Assembly: GCA_947172415.1 (NCBI GenBank)
Contig: OX359199.1
Span: 4,614,001 to 4,678,000 of the forward strand
Source of the DNA: Chondrosia reniformis
Lineage: Eukaryota; Porifera; Demospongiae; Chondrillida; Chondrillidae
Length of the DNA: 64,000 bases
Reading direction: 5' to 3'
Numbering within the stretch: the first letter of the stretch is position 1; every line of letters starts with the position of its first letter. The notes below the pieces were generated by a model. That model was given only the letters and a program-made list of their open reading frames with translations, was not told the origin of the DNA and did no database searches. Of the stretch, positions 12,172-26,300 are shown piece after piece. A program made the position numbers and the translations under genes.

Positions 12172-15100
12172 TCAGTGTCTACTTATTCCACCTTTTCTGG
12201 AGTCTGACCTGTATGAACAGGATATGTATGTATTTTACACTACATGTATGTACAGTACCAATTAATGAGCTGCTATTATACAACTTACCAGAGATGTCTA
12301 GGGGAAGGTGAAGGTGCTTGGGGAGGCTGGTTGTTATGATGGTGTTCTTCAAAAGGATATACCAAAGATTAGTGTTCATAATATATGCAATCACCAGCAA
12401 TAAGGGGTTTACATATCTTTGTAGATGCACACACAATAGTACGTACATATGTTAGGTATGAAATGGTACAGATTGTTTGTTGTGATCATATTAGTAAAGG
12501 GATTCAGATGAGTCTCAGCAACACAATCTGAATCCCTTTACTAATATGTTAGGTATGTACGTATGTATATACGTATAGGTTTTCTTCTAATAAGGGGTTT
12601 CAGCTTAGGGTAATGCAACCATTATATAATAGTTAAAATGTGAAGGTTAACAGTAAACACAGCAGGACCAATATATTAAAAGTATATACATGGAATGGTA
12701 TTTTAAGTAAACGACCTTGTATTCTACTGAACCTACCTTCTGCAAGCTCTGGAAGTGGTTTGTGGGGTGAAAATTGGTAATAGTCACTATGTTGACCTAC
12801 AGACTGTAATACCACATGAAATCAACATCATGTAGACACACTAATAGAATAAGGATTTCTTCTATATAACTGTGTCAACATTTCGACCCTGAGGCTCTTC
12901 TTCAGTGACTGATGGAAAGGATTTTTCAGTGGTCCTTTTATAGACACCTGGAAACGTTTTTATGCTTCCTCTTCCTCTCCTCCGGTTGGAGATCATGTGA
13001 CAGGAAGTGTGGATCATGTGACAGGAACTGAAAAGGACGGGAAAAGTGTCTATAAAAGGACCACTGAAAAATCCTTTCCATCAGTCGCTGAAGAAGACCC
13101 TCAGGGTTAAGTCGTCCGACCAGAAGATTTATCAAGACAAACTGCATTTTTAGATGCTCAACGAGTCGAAAGATGTACGTACGTACGTACCAACTTAAAG
13201 ATGTAGACACACTGTTGTATGGTACATATGCATAAGCAAATATATAGATATAATGCTATTATCTACCCAAGTATATATGGATAAGTTCACTAGCTGTGCC
13301 TACTTGTGAAGTCTGAGCTCCAGTTTGATTGCCAGTTACAGCACCATCAACTGTGTATGCAACAGTGGCCTGGTGGAGCTGAGCAGCCTGGCGCTGTAAA
13401 CTCTTGCGAATGAAAGCTTCATCTTTGAAGGCATGGAAACTAAATAATTCGAAAGGATGGGTGCATACTATCTACACAAGTCAGTGATGCAGCTACGTAC
13501 AGCTTACATACTTTTTCTGCATGATGGCTAACTTAATCTCCCAGGATTTACCAGCATTGTCTACTTCAGATTGTAGTCTACTAATTTCTTTTTTCTGAAA
13601 AGCCTCAATTTTTCTTAGTTTGGCAATCTCATTTTCAAGACTGGCTTTGTCTGCCTTATTAGTTAGACCTTCCATATTCTCCCTCTCTCTAGCGAGTTGG
13701 TCTTCCAGTGCCTTCTGCTTGGCTAGTTCCTGTTGCAATTTAGCTTCTTCTTTAGCCTTTGCCAGCTCTGCATCTCTTTGGGATTTTTTCATTACCTTTA
13801 TGCACATAGCAAATTTTAAAACATGCAATAATGCTGATGGAAACATACACACATATGTTCGATACAACTATGTATGTACGTATACTTGTTAAAAATCAAC
13901 ATTTAAGTAGTTCGAAATACATACATACATACGTATGTATGTTTACTGTAGATATTATATACGTATGTAACTTAGTACATATGTACATACGTACTTCATT
14001 TTGCATTTTATCCATCTTCTCTGACATCTCTTTTTGCATGGCTTCCATTTCTCCCTTAGCCTGTAGAAGTAGTGCAGAATGGAAAACACTTAATTAGTTA
14101 AATAATAACATCCAGCACCAATAACTGCTGTCAGGGATAGAATTAAAGATGGTAATTTTGCTAATGCTAATTAGCTATTACTACACATCACAATGTCCCT
14201 ACACTATTGATCTTACATTAGTGCATGCTGATGGTGGCTGGTGAAATGATCTACATTACGTCATATGCTGATGGTATGTATGTACACAGATCTAAAACAT
14301 ATGTATGTACATATAAGCATGGACACACACGTACACGATAGCTTCATCTGAAATATCTCCTTTATGGAGCCAGAAAATACTGAATATACGTATGCAATGT
14401 ATAAGATGTAAAGTACGTATGTATATGTACTCATAACACACCAGTTTAGCTGTTTTCTCCTGTTGCTCTCTAGCTTTGGTTTTAGTCATTTCCAAATCCT
14501 TTCTCAACTGCAGAAGAAGAGATTCTTTAAGTGTAAGGACACATACGTATGTACAGTACGTACAGTACGTACGTATATGCACACATACAAAGTGTGCACA
14601 TGCATACATACATGTATGACATAACCTGAATTGAACATAAATTTAAGGTATTTCACAGGCAATTGAGAAGATGTAATCATGGATAGTACAAGGTATGACT
14701 GTGTATTACCTGCTGAACTTTCCTCTTTTCATCCTCTAAATCTTTTGTTAGCTCCTTTACCTGTTGACCTGTATATGTACGTACATACGTATATGTATAC
14801 TGAAGATTTATCTACATGTGTATGTACATATATAATTAGGTATGTACAAATACTCTCACTTAATAAGGCAACAGTGGATATGTACGTATACATGTATGCA
14901 TGTACGTACATATGGATACGTATAGCTCGACATTTTAGCACACAATCATTACATGTAGCAAGTATAGGCCTTGCAGCTACGTACATACATACGCACATAC
15001 GTATGTACGTATGTACGTATACAGGAGTAAACTTGCCCAAACCACTGGACAATAGTCACATACTAAGTTTAGAATTTGCAGTCTCTGCTTGTCCCAGATG

Positions 15101-17172
15101 CAGCCTATTCCTCTTGATCTCAGCACTCAGTTCATCAATGGTATTGTTCAGTTTCTCCACTTCCTCCTCACTGATACCAGGTGGAGGGGGAGGGGAAGGA
15201 GTGGGCTACAGAGAATCAAATGGATCGCATGTTAGTCTTCAGTCTATCATTGGGGATCTTCCCTTATGAGTCTGATCTAGCCCTTCATAGACATTATAGT
15301 AATTACACCACAACTAGTGAGTATACACACACGCTATACGTAGAGTTTGGATACGCATCTCCTTCATTGGGTGGACAACTGTTTCTGAGAATTCTGCACT
15401 TCACGAATGAAGACATATTGCTCATTCTGAGAATGTTCCAGTCTACAGCTTCAAACATTAAACTTGTACATACAGCTCTGTATTTCTTACCATTCGGAAT
15501 ACCTCTTCAACTGTTTCTGTTCTTGCAACCCCTAGCTCTGTTTCCAATGCCTTTACCTTGGTCTCCAACACTGTGATAGTTTCCTCTTTCTCCTAAAAGG
15601 ACAACAGATTTACCATATGAATGCTCTTTGACATGGTATATATGTACTGTATATAAACAATTAACTAAAGTTTATGAGTATTCCACTTTCAGGTAAATGA
15701 GAATGAAAAATGATTCTAACTTACCTCAGACTCTGTTTCCAGTTCAATAACCCTTAAAATGAGAGTGGGAAGAGAGACATTGTTAAATCAACAATTAAAG
15801 GCACTAATTACAGAGTATTAACAAAGTGCATGAAGTATTAAACACAATTGTTTCATACGTACAATCATTTTCATCTGCATCCAGATTTGCTATAATGTAA
15901 ACTTACATACATATGTACTCACCTTTCCTTTAGGTTTTTAATAATAAGATCATGTCGACCAGTTTTGCCAGACAAGATATCCTCGTAATAGGCCTAAACA
16001 GTAGATATACGTACGTATATGTAAGTACATATAAACGTATGTTGTTTGTATACAGAACATACGTATAGTATACACGATGTCAGGACACACTAAATTTACA
16101 CAAACCTTATATTCCCCACAAATTCTCTTGATAGCATTATTTAAAAGAACATGATAACTTGTTCTGACTTTTTCAATTTTCTACAAAATGAGCACTTAAG
16201 TTGACATACTTACACATTAGACATACATATACAAATTACATGCACATATGAAAAGGTTATATATATTCAGTACAGTTTTCAGCTTGAGTTATTACAATAT
16301 CCTTAATAGCACTTGACTACTATTTGACAATCAGTCTCTTGTATATATCACTAATAGTATTCATATCATGTAAACTACGTATTATCATAGGTAGATATAT
16401 GTGCAATATATCATCATGGGCTTGCCTCTTTGTGGTCCTTCTCCAGGTCTGCCACTCTAGCCCCTGCTGCATGATGTCTGGGAGAAAAAAGGCAAAATGG
16501 CAGAAAAATGGGATCTATAGATTCTCTGAAGACAGGCCTTCTCATCTACCATTACTCACAATTCTGTTGCTTTCCTCACCAATGAGCTTTCATATTCAGC
16601 TTTTAGGACACTCTGTGCAAAGCTTAAGTCTTTTCTGAGATTTGAGACACTCTAAAACAACACCATTTGCAGGAAACCACTGTGATGCACAAGTTCCAAT
16701 TTTACATGTATTAATTATTATTGATTTTATTGTAACTAATGGCTTGACCTTTACAGTACTGTACAAGAAGTAAAACGTTAGATGCAATAAATGGTTAGGC
16801 AGGTTGTAATATATAATATAAGATACGCATAGCACTAATGTTATTATAAACATTGATTGATTTATGTGGAGTTCTGTGAAACGCTAGAAATCAAATGAAA
16901 TCAAAATTTTTACGCTATAAATATTTCAAGATCTTTACCAATGTGAGTTCTTCAAGAACGTTGGAGACTTCTTTTACATCACCTAGCTCTGTTTCGTCAG
17001 TCTGGCAGCTCTCGTCTTTCGAATATCTACCTACATTGCGTTGTTCCGATATAGCTTTTGTATCTGCGGTCCAGTCTATTGGCTCGACCTGTAATTCTAA
17101 CTTGGGAATAACAGCTTTCGGAAGGTTCGGTAGCTGCTCAAATGGAAGTTTAGAAAATCTTAAAACCGACAT
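12172..17172 (-). CDS. Coiled-coil protein, C10orf67-like (tentative), 16 exons, 532 aa
   Basis: Exons in gene order: 17172-16939, 16651-16560, 16477-16426, 16180-16106, 15993-15923, 15752-15725, 15592-15503, 15205-15064, 14768-14710, 14507-14442, 14060-13995, 13795-13508, 13471-13291, 12796-12737, 12346-12289, 12208-12172; total 1,599 nt in frame. The N-terminus is hydrophilic with SCQTDETEL, then helices containing RTSYHVLLNNAI and YYEDIL. A short polyproline stretch (exon at 15205) separates two coiled-coil zones; the second is Lys/Glu-rich (exon at 13795). The end has HAFKDEAF, LQRQAAQLHQATVAY and a proline- and serine-rich tail. The order of QTD motif, paired helices and YY motif reminds me of the DUF4709 region of animal C10orf67; that match is from memory. 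A ciliary or structural role is only a guess. The intron after 16477-16426 uses a GC donor. The last three exons are weaker calls. Confidence 0.72.
12487..12548. repeat. Perfect 23-bp inverted repeat with 16-nt loop
   Basis: Arms CATATTAGTAAAGGGATTCAG(AT) at 12487-12509 and its exact complement at 12526-12548. The words ATGTTAGGTATG flank it on both sides (about 12447 and 12545), which may be a target-site-like duplication. The left flank (AAATGGTACAGATTGTTTGTTG) resembles DNA at about 8560-8630, where a CTCAGCA-GCACAG loop is also seen. Confidence 0.7.
12842..13135. mobile_element. Foldback element with about 59-bp inverted arms
   Basis: It begins AATAAGGATTTCTTCT. Arms at about 12890-12949 and 13047-13104 are near-identical inverted copies (shared words GACTGATGGAAAGGATTTTT and AGTGGTCCTTTTATAGACAC). 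The centre holds a tandem pair of GATCATGTGACAGGAA. It lies in an intron of the coiled-coil gene. The terminal motif links it to the elements at 10120 and 56320. Confidence 0.7.
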
Positions 17173-17360
17173 TTTTCCATTATTTATATTGGCTCGAGTT
17201 TCCATCGCAACAGGTAAACACCAATACAAAAAGGCGTGGTAGGACCCTAGCTCCGCCCCACTTCGTATGGCAGCATAGCAGATTTCAAGAAAATGCTCTA
17301 GTTTTTCAACAGAGATATACGTTTGAATTCCGTAACACAAAAATAGCAATACGTTACAAG
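17173..17360. promoter_or_regulatory. Bidirectional promoter region between coiled-coil gene and giant receptor gene
   Basis: 188 bp separate the two divergent ATGs. It holds an inverted CCAAT box (ATTGG, 17188-17192) and a direct CCAAT box (17221-17225), plus a GC-box-like CTCCGCCCC at 17251-17259. No clear TATA box was seen. Function is inferred from position. Confidence 0.5.
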
Positions 17361-20300
17361 ATGTGGTTGCCGTACCTCCTTCTAGCACATGCTTTGACTG
17401 GTCTAGGTGCTGCTACTCCAGTTTTAATACCAACCAATGGTACGACAGAGGCGAACATCCAAGAAGACCAAAATTATACCATCTTAGCATTGTCGCTCTT
17501 TGAAGATGATGCCGAGGAATTGACAGGCTCTTCTATTATGTTGGTACGTCTTCCGGAGGTTGGTCAAGCCCTGGTTGATCAGCTGACTGGGAATATTATT
17601 TACACCAGCAATCCGAATGACTACGGCACTAGGAGCCTCTCTTTTAGAGCCTGTAATTCCGTAAACAATTGTAGTAGTGAGGTAAACTTCACGATAATCA
17701 TCGATCCGGTCAATGATCTTCCTTATCCAGTACCTCCACTCTTGGTTGAAGTGGATGAAGACAATGAAGTGGCAGTCGACCTAAGAAGGTTTTTTGCCGA
17801 TATTGAGGATGATGAGGTTTCTAATTCCAGCTACCCTACAGTAAGCAATCTATCCGGAGGGAACCTCGGTAATTGGAACCGCAGTGGCGTCTTCTTTCAG
17901 TATTCTCCAGCGCCAAATACAGCATACAACGATAGCTTTGACTTTACCGTATGCGATAGCGATAATGCCTGCATCAATCTCACATTTACCATTGTGGTGG
18001 AAGCAGTGAATGATCCACCTGTTATTTCATACCAGTATCCCACAATTTCTCCCACCAGCTTTGTTACATTGGAAGACACCGCAATAACATTCCCCATCAA
18101 CATATTGGATATTGAAGACAACTCTACAGTCACCATTAATGTGGTAAACTCTAGTAATGGCACCTTAACTATAACAAATGCCACCTATCCTGTTGGCTAC
18201 AGCTCAGAGACAGGCTTTAATCATACATATGAGGTCCAATACCAACCAGATATCAATTTTTTTGGTGAAGACACTGTCACTGTATCTGCCACTGACTCTG
18301 AGGGTGGATACAGTGTGGCTAACATTTCCATTTTTGTGGAATATGTCAATGATCCACCTGTCTTTGGAATTGTTAACATCACAATCTTGGAAGATACAAT
18401 ACTCCGGTTGAGGTTACCCGATGACCTCCAAGTTGTTGACCCTGAAGATGAGCTTAATGCTGCATCTTTTTCAATAGTCTTCCCGCCTGAATATGGAGAA
18501 TTAAGCTATGCCAGTATTCTCAGATATTCATCTCCACTGAACTATTATACTCTTCCTAATCAGCCATTGACCTTTGTGCTAATGGCCTGCGATGATAACT
18601 CAATCAGCCCATTTGAAAGACTCTGTGTCAACCAGACAATCAGGCTTACCATCACTCCCGACTTAGAGAGATCTGAAGGAGCAGTGTATCCAGTCATACC
18701 CAACTTTGATGGTGAGTAGACCTTTATACTTAAAAATATCCACTATTTAAATATATCAATAGTAATTGTGTGTCAGCCATTTATAACTCTTTTTGTAGGT
18801 TTGGACAGTAGTGGAAGCAGGTTCTATTTTAGTCTCTTTTCTACATCAGCCTCTCCCAAGTTCAGGGTGTATGTGACAACTAGGGAGAGGCAGCCTGTCT
18901 TGTTTGACATTTTTGCTGAAGGTTTTGAAGTGACTGCAGCAGCAGTAGCTGGAGAAGTGACTACTATTACCCTTCCAGATAGGCTAGCCCTATCTTCAGA
19001 AACTGACAGAAATAAAGGCATTCAGATTTTATCTAGGGATGAGAAGAATATCTCTGTGTATGCTGGTAATCTAGTCAACACTGCAGCCTACAGTTTCCTG
19101 GCCTATCCTCCCCTTAGTGATGAACTGGAGTCATACACATACATTGCTGTAACTAAGAGCGATCAGAATAGTGCTGGCGACTCCTTATTGGCCATTGTAG
19201 CTACATCTAATGATACCTTTATACAGATTACTCCTACTCAGACTGCCACAATTAATGGAGAAATAGTTGAAAATGGTACAACATTCAATATCTCCCTAAA
19301 CAACCTAGAAACGTTGCTGTTACTTGAATCAGTAGAACTAACTGGTACTACAGTGTTGACTAACCACCCAGTGACCTTTTTTAGCGGCCACGAATGTGGG
19401 TTTATAGGTGATTCTGATGGATGTGATCCAAATATACAACAACTCCCACCAGTGGAGTACTGGGGTAGCCAATATGCAAGTGCACCTCTGATGAATGTAA
19501 CTGCAGCTACAACATACCATATTGTAGCAGGGCTTGACTGTACCACTGTTAATGTAAGCTGTAATAATTTAGCTGGAGATGTAGTTTTCACAACTTTCTT
19601 TGATTTGGACCCAACTGCCACCAGAGATGTCACATTCAATGAGAGTCTCTACTTGTACTGCTGGTTTCAGTCTTACTATCCGATCCAAGTTTTCCAATAC
19701 TTCAGTGGAGAACACTTTGGGGCTGGGATATTTGACCCAGCAGGGAGTTTGTTGCCTCCTATCAATCATTATTCCAATTCCTATACTATAGCTCCATTAC
19801 AAACTGACTTACCTGAAAATCTCCTGGCTCAGATATTTGTTCCAGAAGAGTTTCTTGGCCAAGATGAAATATTCCTTGATGGTGCAGCTATAGATCCATC
19901 CCAATTTATTCCAATATTGTACGAAGATAATGTCAAGATGTATGCTATTGTTAGGGAACTTGGTGACTTAGCAACCACCCTTTTTCATCTGAATCCAGCT
20001 GCAAGACTGGGTGTGTTGGTGTATGGGCTGGGGATTACATCATATGCTCATCCACCTGCAGTCTTTCTTGAGCAGTTTGGTGAGTTGCTTCTCTAAACAC
20101 AGGCAATTTGCACCAAACACTCATTTTCATTGTATCATGCTTAATTATTGTTTGATCTTCCTTACTAACTTTTCCATCCATATAAACTGTAGTACCTGAA
20201 GATTTGTTCATGTTAAACATCTCCCACGTGAATGAAAGTACAACTGAGATCCATTGGCAGGTTCCAACCAGAGTCACTACTGGATACAGACTTGAATTGT

Positions 20301-23300
20301 CATGGGCTGTCAACGGTACTACAGAAAGAGAACTCTTTACTAATGAAACTTACATCTTCTATGACAGACTAAGGGGATATACAGGATATAATTTGAAAGT
20401 GATAGCAGAGGTTTCAGAGCCAGTTAAATTGCCACTTACCAGTAGTATCTATGTTATGACAGGTACGTATGTAAGTACTTACATTATCAGAGATTATGTA
20501 CTAAGTAGGGATGGCACAAAAAATATGACCACCCTATTATGGGTAATAACAAATCAATCCACTTTTAACTTTAAAATTTTAACTATATTATATGTGTACG
20601 TACATATGCGCTAGTATTTTCTTCACTTTCTTCAACACAGATCCATGCATTAATCCAACTGACATCCTGTTTTTATTGGATGCCTCTAATATGACTGGAA
20701 TTGATGGCTTTGAGGCAATGAAGCAACTAATACTGAACATCACAACCTATCTCAAGCTTGGTGAAAATCTCACAAGAGTTGGAGCCATTGCTTACAGCGG
20801 CCAGGCCTCTGTGCCTATTCAGTTAGATGATAGTTTTGACTATCACACATTTGCTGCATCACTTGAGGCGCTACCTCTGGGGGGTGGGGATGCTGATACT
20901 AGCTATGTAATTCAGAACACTATTGATGTCTTCAAGAATGGATTTGGTGCTCGGTCAAGCAGTGTTCACTTGGCAATCTACCTAACTACCAATCCCTCAG
21001 GAGATGTTGAGAACGAGGCCCTAACTGCTATACAAGATGGTGTAACCTTCTATGCTGTTGGAATTGGAGTTGGTGTTGATGGAATAATTAATATCACTAG
21101 AAATGACACTTCTAGAGTCTATGCTGTGGACTCATTCCAAGATCTTGATAGTTTGGCATTGGAAATGGGACTCAGGTTTTCAGAATGTTGTAAGTATCTT
21201 CTTGTAACATATTTGAATACGTAGTCTTCTCTCCCGTTTGAGTATTCAGTTGACCAATATCTCTCTCATGTATACTTGTAATGTATTCTCTATAGTTTGC
21301 AATCCTCCCTGTATCCACAATGGTCAGTGTGTTAACAGTAAACAGTGTCAGTGTCCGGATGGTTGGATTGGGGTAGCTTGTGATGTCCGTAAGTTCTGTG
21401 TGCACTTCCTTAAGAAGCAAGAATTACAATGAACCTACGTATTTGGTACTTAATGCCACCATAGGTACGTACATACCTTAATATTTACCCAACAGTAGGT
21501 ATATTCTCTCATGGTGTGTTTATGTTCATCTCTATGCAATAGCTAAAATTGCTGTAGTATTAGTAACTACGTACGTACGTACATACAAGTACATGAATAT
21601 TATTCTATCCTATTACATAATTCTTTCATGTACTGTACATATATCTGCAGTTGACCCAACCATTTTCAGTATTCTAAAGCAGTCTGGACCTGCTGGTATC
21701 TATGAAGGAGAGCAATCACCTTACCTAATCTGGCTAAACAGACAGATTTACTCTGATGTCTACCTTGACATTATGTCTGACAAGTACAGTGAAGTTATCA
21801 ATAGTAGATTTGTCTTCAACTCAACAAACTGGAATGAAACACAAGAGGTGTACATATATGGAGTGGATGATGTCATTGATCATGATGATATATATGGAAG
21901 CATGCTAATGATAAGTACAGCCAGCGAAAATCCTCTTTATGTTTCACAAGACTTTGTTCAAATTATTATTATGGATACTGACGAGCGTGAGTTAAGTGCA
22001 TATCATCAACATACATGACACCCAGGTAGACCAGCTATTATTTGTAGAGCTGATGGATCTTTCCTATCTAACTAGTATATACGTATGTACGTATGTACGT
22101 ACGTAGCTCACCTTTTTTGATATCCTTTTCAACATTGAGAATGTGCTGTGTATACGTACGTAGGTATCCTCTATCCGGTGTTGTTATACCTTATACGTAT
22201 TTCATATACTGTATGTACATAGGTACTTCAGATGGTATTACATACTACTGTACATGAGTATGCTAAATTTCCTTCATACAGCCGATGTTATTATTCGACC
22301 AGCAGAAGTTTACCCATCTCCTGAGTACATTCCTGAAGCTAGATGGACTGTGTTTGATGTCACTCTGCCTCTAAAGCCTACTAACTCAGTTCTTATAATA
22401 TTCTATCCTGCTGATACCACTTTTATCGATGTGTTTCCGATGTTTATGGTTTTTGAGCCTGAGAACTGGAATGTGTCTCAAGTTCTGGTAGTCACGGCAA
22501 CTGATGATAATGTCAACAGGGAGGATGTCTATGAAGCTAATCTAGGGGTTGATGTTCACAGCCTTGACCCAAAGTTTCATAATGCTACAGTGCCAGAATT
22601 TATTCTCTATATTGAGGACAATGATGAAGGTACGAATATACGTATATACGTACATACATTGTTAATTGCACGGAGTCGTGCAAAGGCTATGATGGTAAAA
22701 TAATCATTGGATGAATAAAAGGATATAATGATGAGCATACATTACTAAAGTGAAACCTGTCTAATGCAGTCAGCTGAACGTATTTGCGAGGTAGCCATAT
22801 TATATATAGAAAGCCTTTTAAATGGTCTATGATATACACGTATATACAGTATGATTTTGCTGGATTTTAAGAGCTGACAATAATTTGGAGGTGACCATTT
22901 ACACAGGTTTTACTGTACTGTTTTGGTACTAAGAACTCTGTATATATTCTCTTCTATGCCGTGAATAATCTAACACACCATTCTCCTGTCTTTGAGTGGT
23001 ATGCATATGAGGCTAAATGTAAATGCGACTTTCAGGACATTCCTATACAGTTTATGTAGGGATTTTCTTCCTTCCTTATGTCACCTGCTGAGCATATCTA
23101 CGTATATGCACATACGTGCATACGTATATGTAATTATTATGCTTACACATTCACACATATCAGAGTCAATATATGGTTCAGTGTATGAATCTTTGGTACG
23201 TACATGTGCTGTTCAGGATAATCACTTAAACTATGTGTCTTCTAGATGATGCTGTTTTATCAGGAACATTTACTTGGAAGAGTGTTACTACACAAAGGAC

Positions 23301-26300
23301 AACTGCACAATTTTCTCTAGTTCTTACCCTCTCTAATCAATACTACCAAAACAAGAGATCTGGAGATCCCATTTCCCTCTCTGGAGGTCATATAAGCTTT
23401 GGTGATGGACAAACTGTTGAAAATATACAACTCATTGTAGAGGAAGTAGTCAATGATAGGGGCTACCTCATTGCAGCAACATCCTTTTCACATGAATATT
23501 CCAACTCATTGTCAAAGGTGGGGCCTTGGAAGGCCTATTTCAAATATTGCTGTAGACAAAAGCATCTCATTAATAATAGAGGGACAACGTAAGTGTCTTA
23601 CATGATATACTCTTTCTCCTCAGTTAATGATATATGTATGTATTTACACACATAATGTGAACAATTGTCTTTTGTTTAGATTGCTCCTTTGGGCATTTGT
23701 AAATCTCAATTATCAAGCCTCCCCTATGTTGCCACGGTTACCCATAGTGGATGTCCAGGTTGCACAGACTGTGAATCAGTCATTTTTCATTCCATCATAT
23801 TCCAAGGGAAATCCCCTTATCTTTTCTCTCGGGGAACCAAGTGAGTTATCATAATGCAGAGGCTAGCTTAATACGTATAATAATGTACGTTTGTGTTACC
23901 ATATTTGTTTGAATAGGCCTCTGCCACTGTGTACGTATATCTTTTAAGGTGTATTTTATTCAGCCTCTATTTAAAACTAGGCTTCTACAAGATGTCAGTT
24001 CCTATGCTAGCTAATTTGTACACCTCATATCACACCTGAAGCAACTGTAAGGGAAAGTATTAGCATACTTTTCAGATCCAGCCTCTGTTCAATCTGCCAC
24101 AGTTTTTGAATCAAGACTGTATTAAAATGTTCAATTTATGCCTGTAACCTCTTTTAAAAACCTCAGCTACCATTTGGATAAATGCTCAGTTTATTTCTGC
24201 TTCTAGACAAGATTCAGCCACTATTTCAAATACAGTGTGTGTATACACATATACTCTTTGATTTACGTATGTCTATATACACGTAGATGACTACCTTTCA
24301 GTGCATGCAAGCCATCCTCAAGGGATGATGATTGAACCCTCAACAGGAAGGGTCACCTGGAACACATCACTTGTCACATCTGGTTATTACAGTACATTAG
24401 TTATTGTTCAAGATACATTTTCTGGAGTCAATGTTAGTTATTCAAAAGGGATACTTACTATAGTTACGTACATGAAATGTATTGTTGTAGGTGGATACTA
24501 TGAACAATTTGATGTTGAGTATACGTATGTGTGTGGTTAAGTGAATCAGTGAATTGGTCTGTACTATTGTAATTGTTATACTTAGGTTTCCATGGAGCTT
24601 TTTATTAGAGTACAACACAAAGCAGTCAATCCGGCCGCAGCTGCTCCACTATTCTTGTCCAATGGTAACGTCCTTCCTCCAGAAGTACATCTCTTGACAG
24701 CTGGAGAGCCGTTCTCTCTCAACTTGACTGCTGTTCTTCCTGATGTGTTTGATGAAGATGCTACCATAGTTCCCCTCACCCTGCCCCCACTGGGGTCACA
24801 ATTCCTCCCTTTTGGAGTGGAGTGGGTTAATACAAGTGATGCATCAGTATTCCTGCTCAATGATACAAATATGACTGACTTTAGTAATGCAACCATGCCA
24901 GATGAAGGTATGTTTGTTAACTAAACATGTACTGTTTCTTAACCTTTGTGACCATGCTGTACACATACGTATATACTTATGTGTTTCTTTACATACAGTT
25001 GCCATGGAAACCAGAATAAGTGCATCCTTGTATTGGGAACCAAATGTTACTCAGATAGGTGATATGGTTATCTGTAGTGTTGCGATGTCGTCACAAGATG
25101 TACTCTCCATCCCTCATTGTACTATTCTCAGGGTGTTTGGAAGTACTGTGAAGGTAAGTTTACCACAATGGAAATGAATGTATTACTGTTGAGATATTTA
25201 TCTTCCAGTATATACAAGTATGGCTTATTTTTGAAGATGAAGTTCAGAACTAATATTATTACATATTATATTATGTATTTCTGCTAGGCCCCATATGTTG
25301 ATCACTATGGCAATGGGGAATCCCCAAGTATATTTTATCAAGAATTTGTCAAAGGTAAGACTGATTGGGTTGCTGTGGCTCCACCCACTGCGACCATTCG
25401 ACTCTATTCTATGCCCTCCATTGAACACATGGAAATCAGCATTGTTGGGGATGTCAATGGTGGCAGCGAAGTTCTCTCAATAGATTCCAGTTTGTCCAAC
25501 ACTCCACTCAGCATAGACACTGTATCAAAGCCAGGTTATTCGGCCACAATTGTTTTCCGTGGAAGAGGGACTGCAGCAGCCTACACTTCAGCCCTGAGGT
25601 CCCTGTACTATACCAATGAAGAAGGATCCCCTTTACCAGGAGTACGATACATAACATTTTCTATCTTTGATGGGATCACTAGCAGTAACACCATATTTGG
25701 CTATACTCTTCTGAATTTGAGCATAGCTAATCAGCCACCTTTCATTTCTACTAGTGGAACTGATGATACCTATCAGACCACCTATTTTCCAAACATGGAT
25801 CCCATTCTGGTTTTAAATCCAGAATTATCCTACATTCAGGACTACGATAGTCCCAGACTTCTGAGTGCTGAAATGAGGCTAAGCAACACTGAAGATGGAT
25901 TAAGTGAATGGCTCGAGGTTACCTACAGAAGTCCTGAACACCTTAGCCTACCTGTCATTGCTCAAGCTACCAATGTTAATGAACCTTTTGGCCGCCTTTT
26001 TGACAATCGCTTGGTATCTTCCATTTCAAATGTGATATTCATTTCTGATGAGTCAGGTGTGGTTGGAGACGTGGAGGTGATTGTAGATATTAGGCATTCT
26101 TGGGTTGGTGACATCAAAATTGAACTGGAACATGGTGGTAGAACTGTTGCCCTCTCCCGGAGCCCTGGAGGTCGCAGGTGTGCCCGAGATGATGTATATC
26201 GCACAGTTTTTGATGAAGACACATCTGGGTCTTCTCAACTAGAGAAAAGTGGAAACCTGCCTGGATTGTGTAAATTCAGATCTGATGGTGTATTTTCTCC

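Noticed and set aside
14679..15269. 196-codon plus-strand open frame
   Set aside because: It lies antisense across exons and introns of the coiled-coil gene, contains TACGTA-repeat translation (YVHTYMYT) and lacks any domain.
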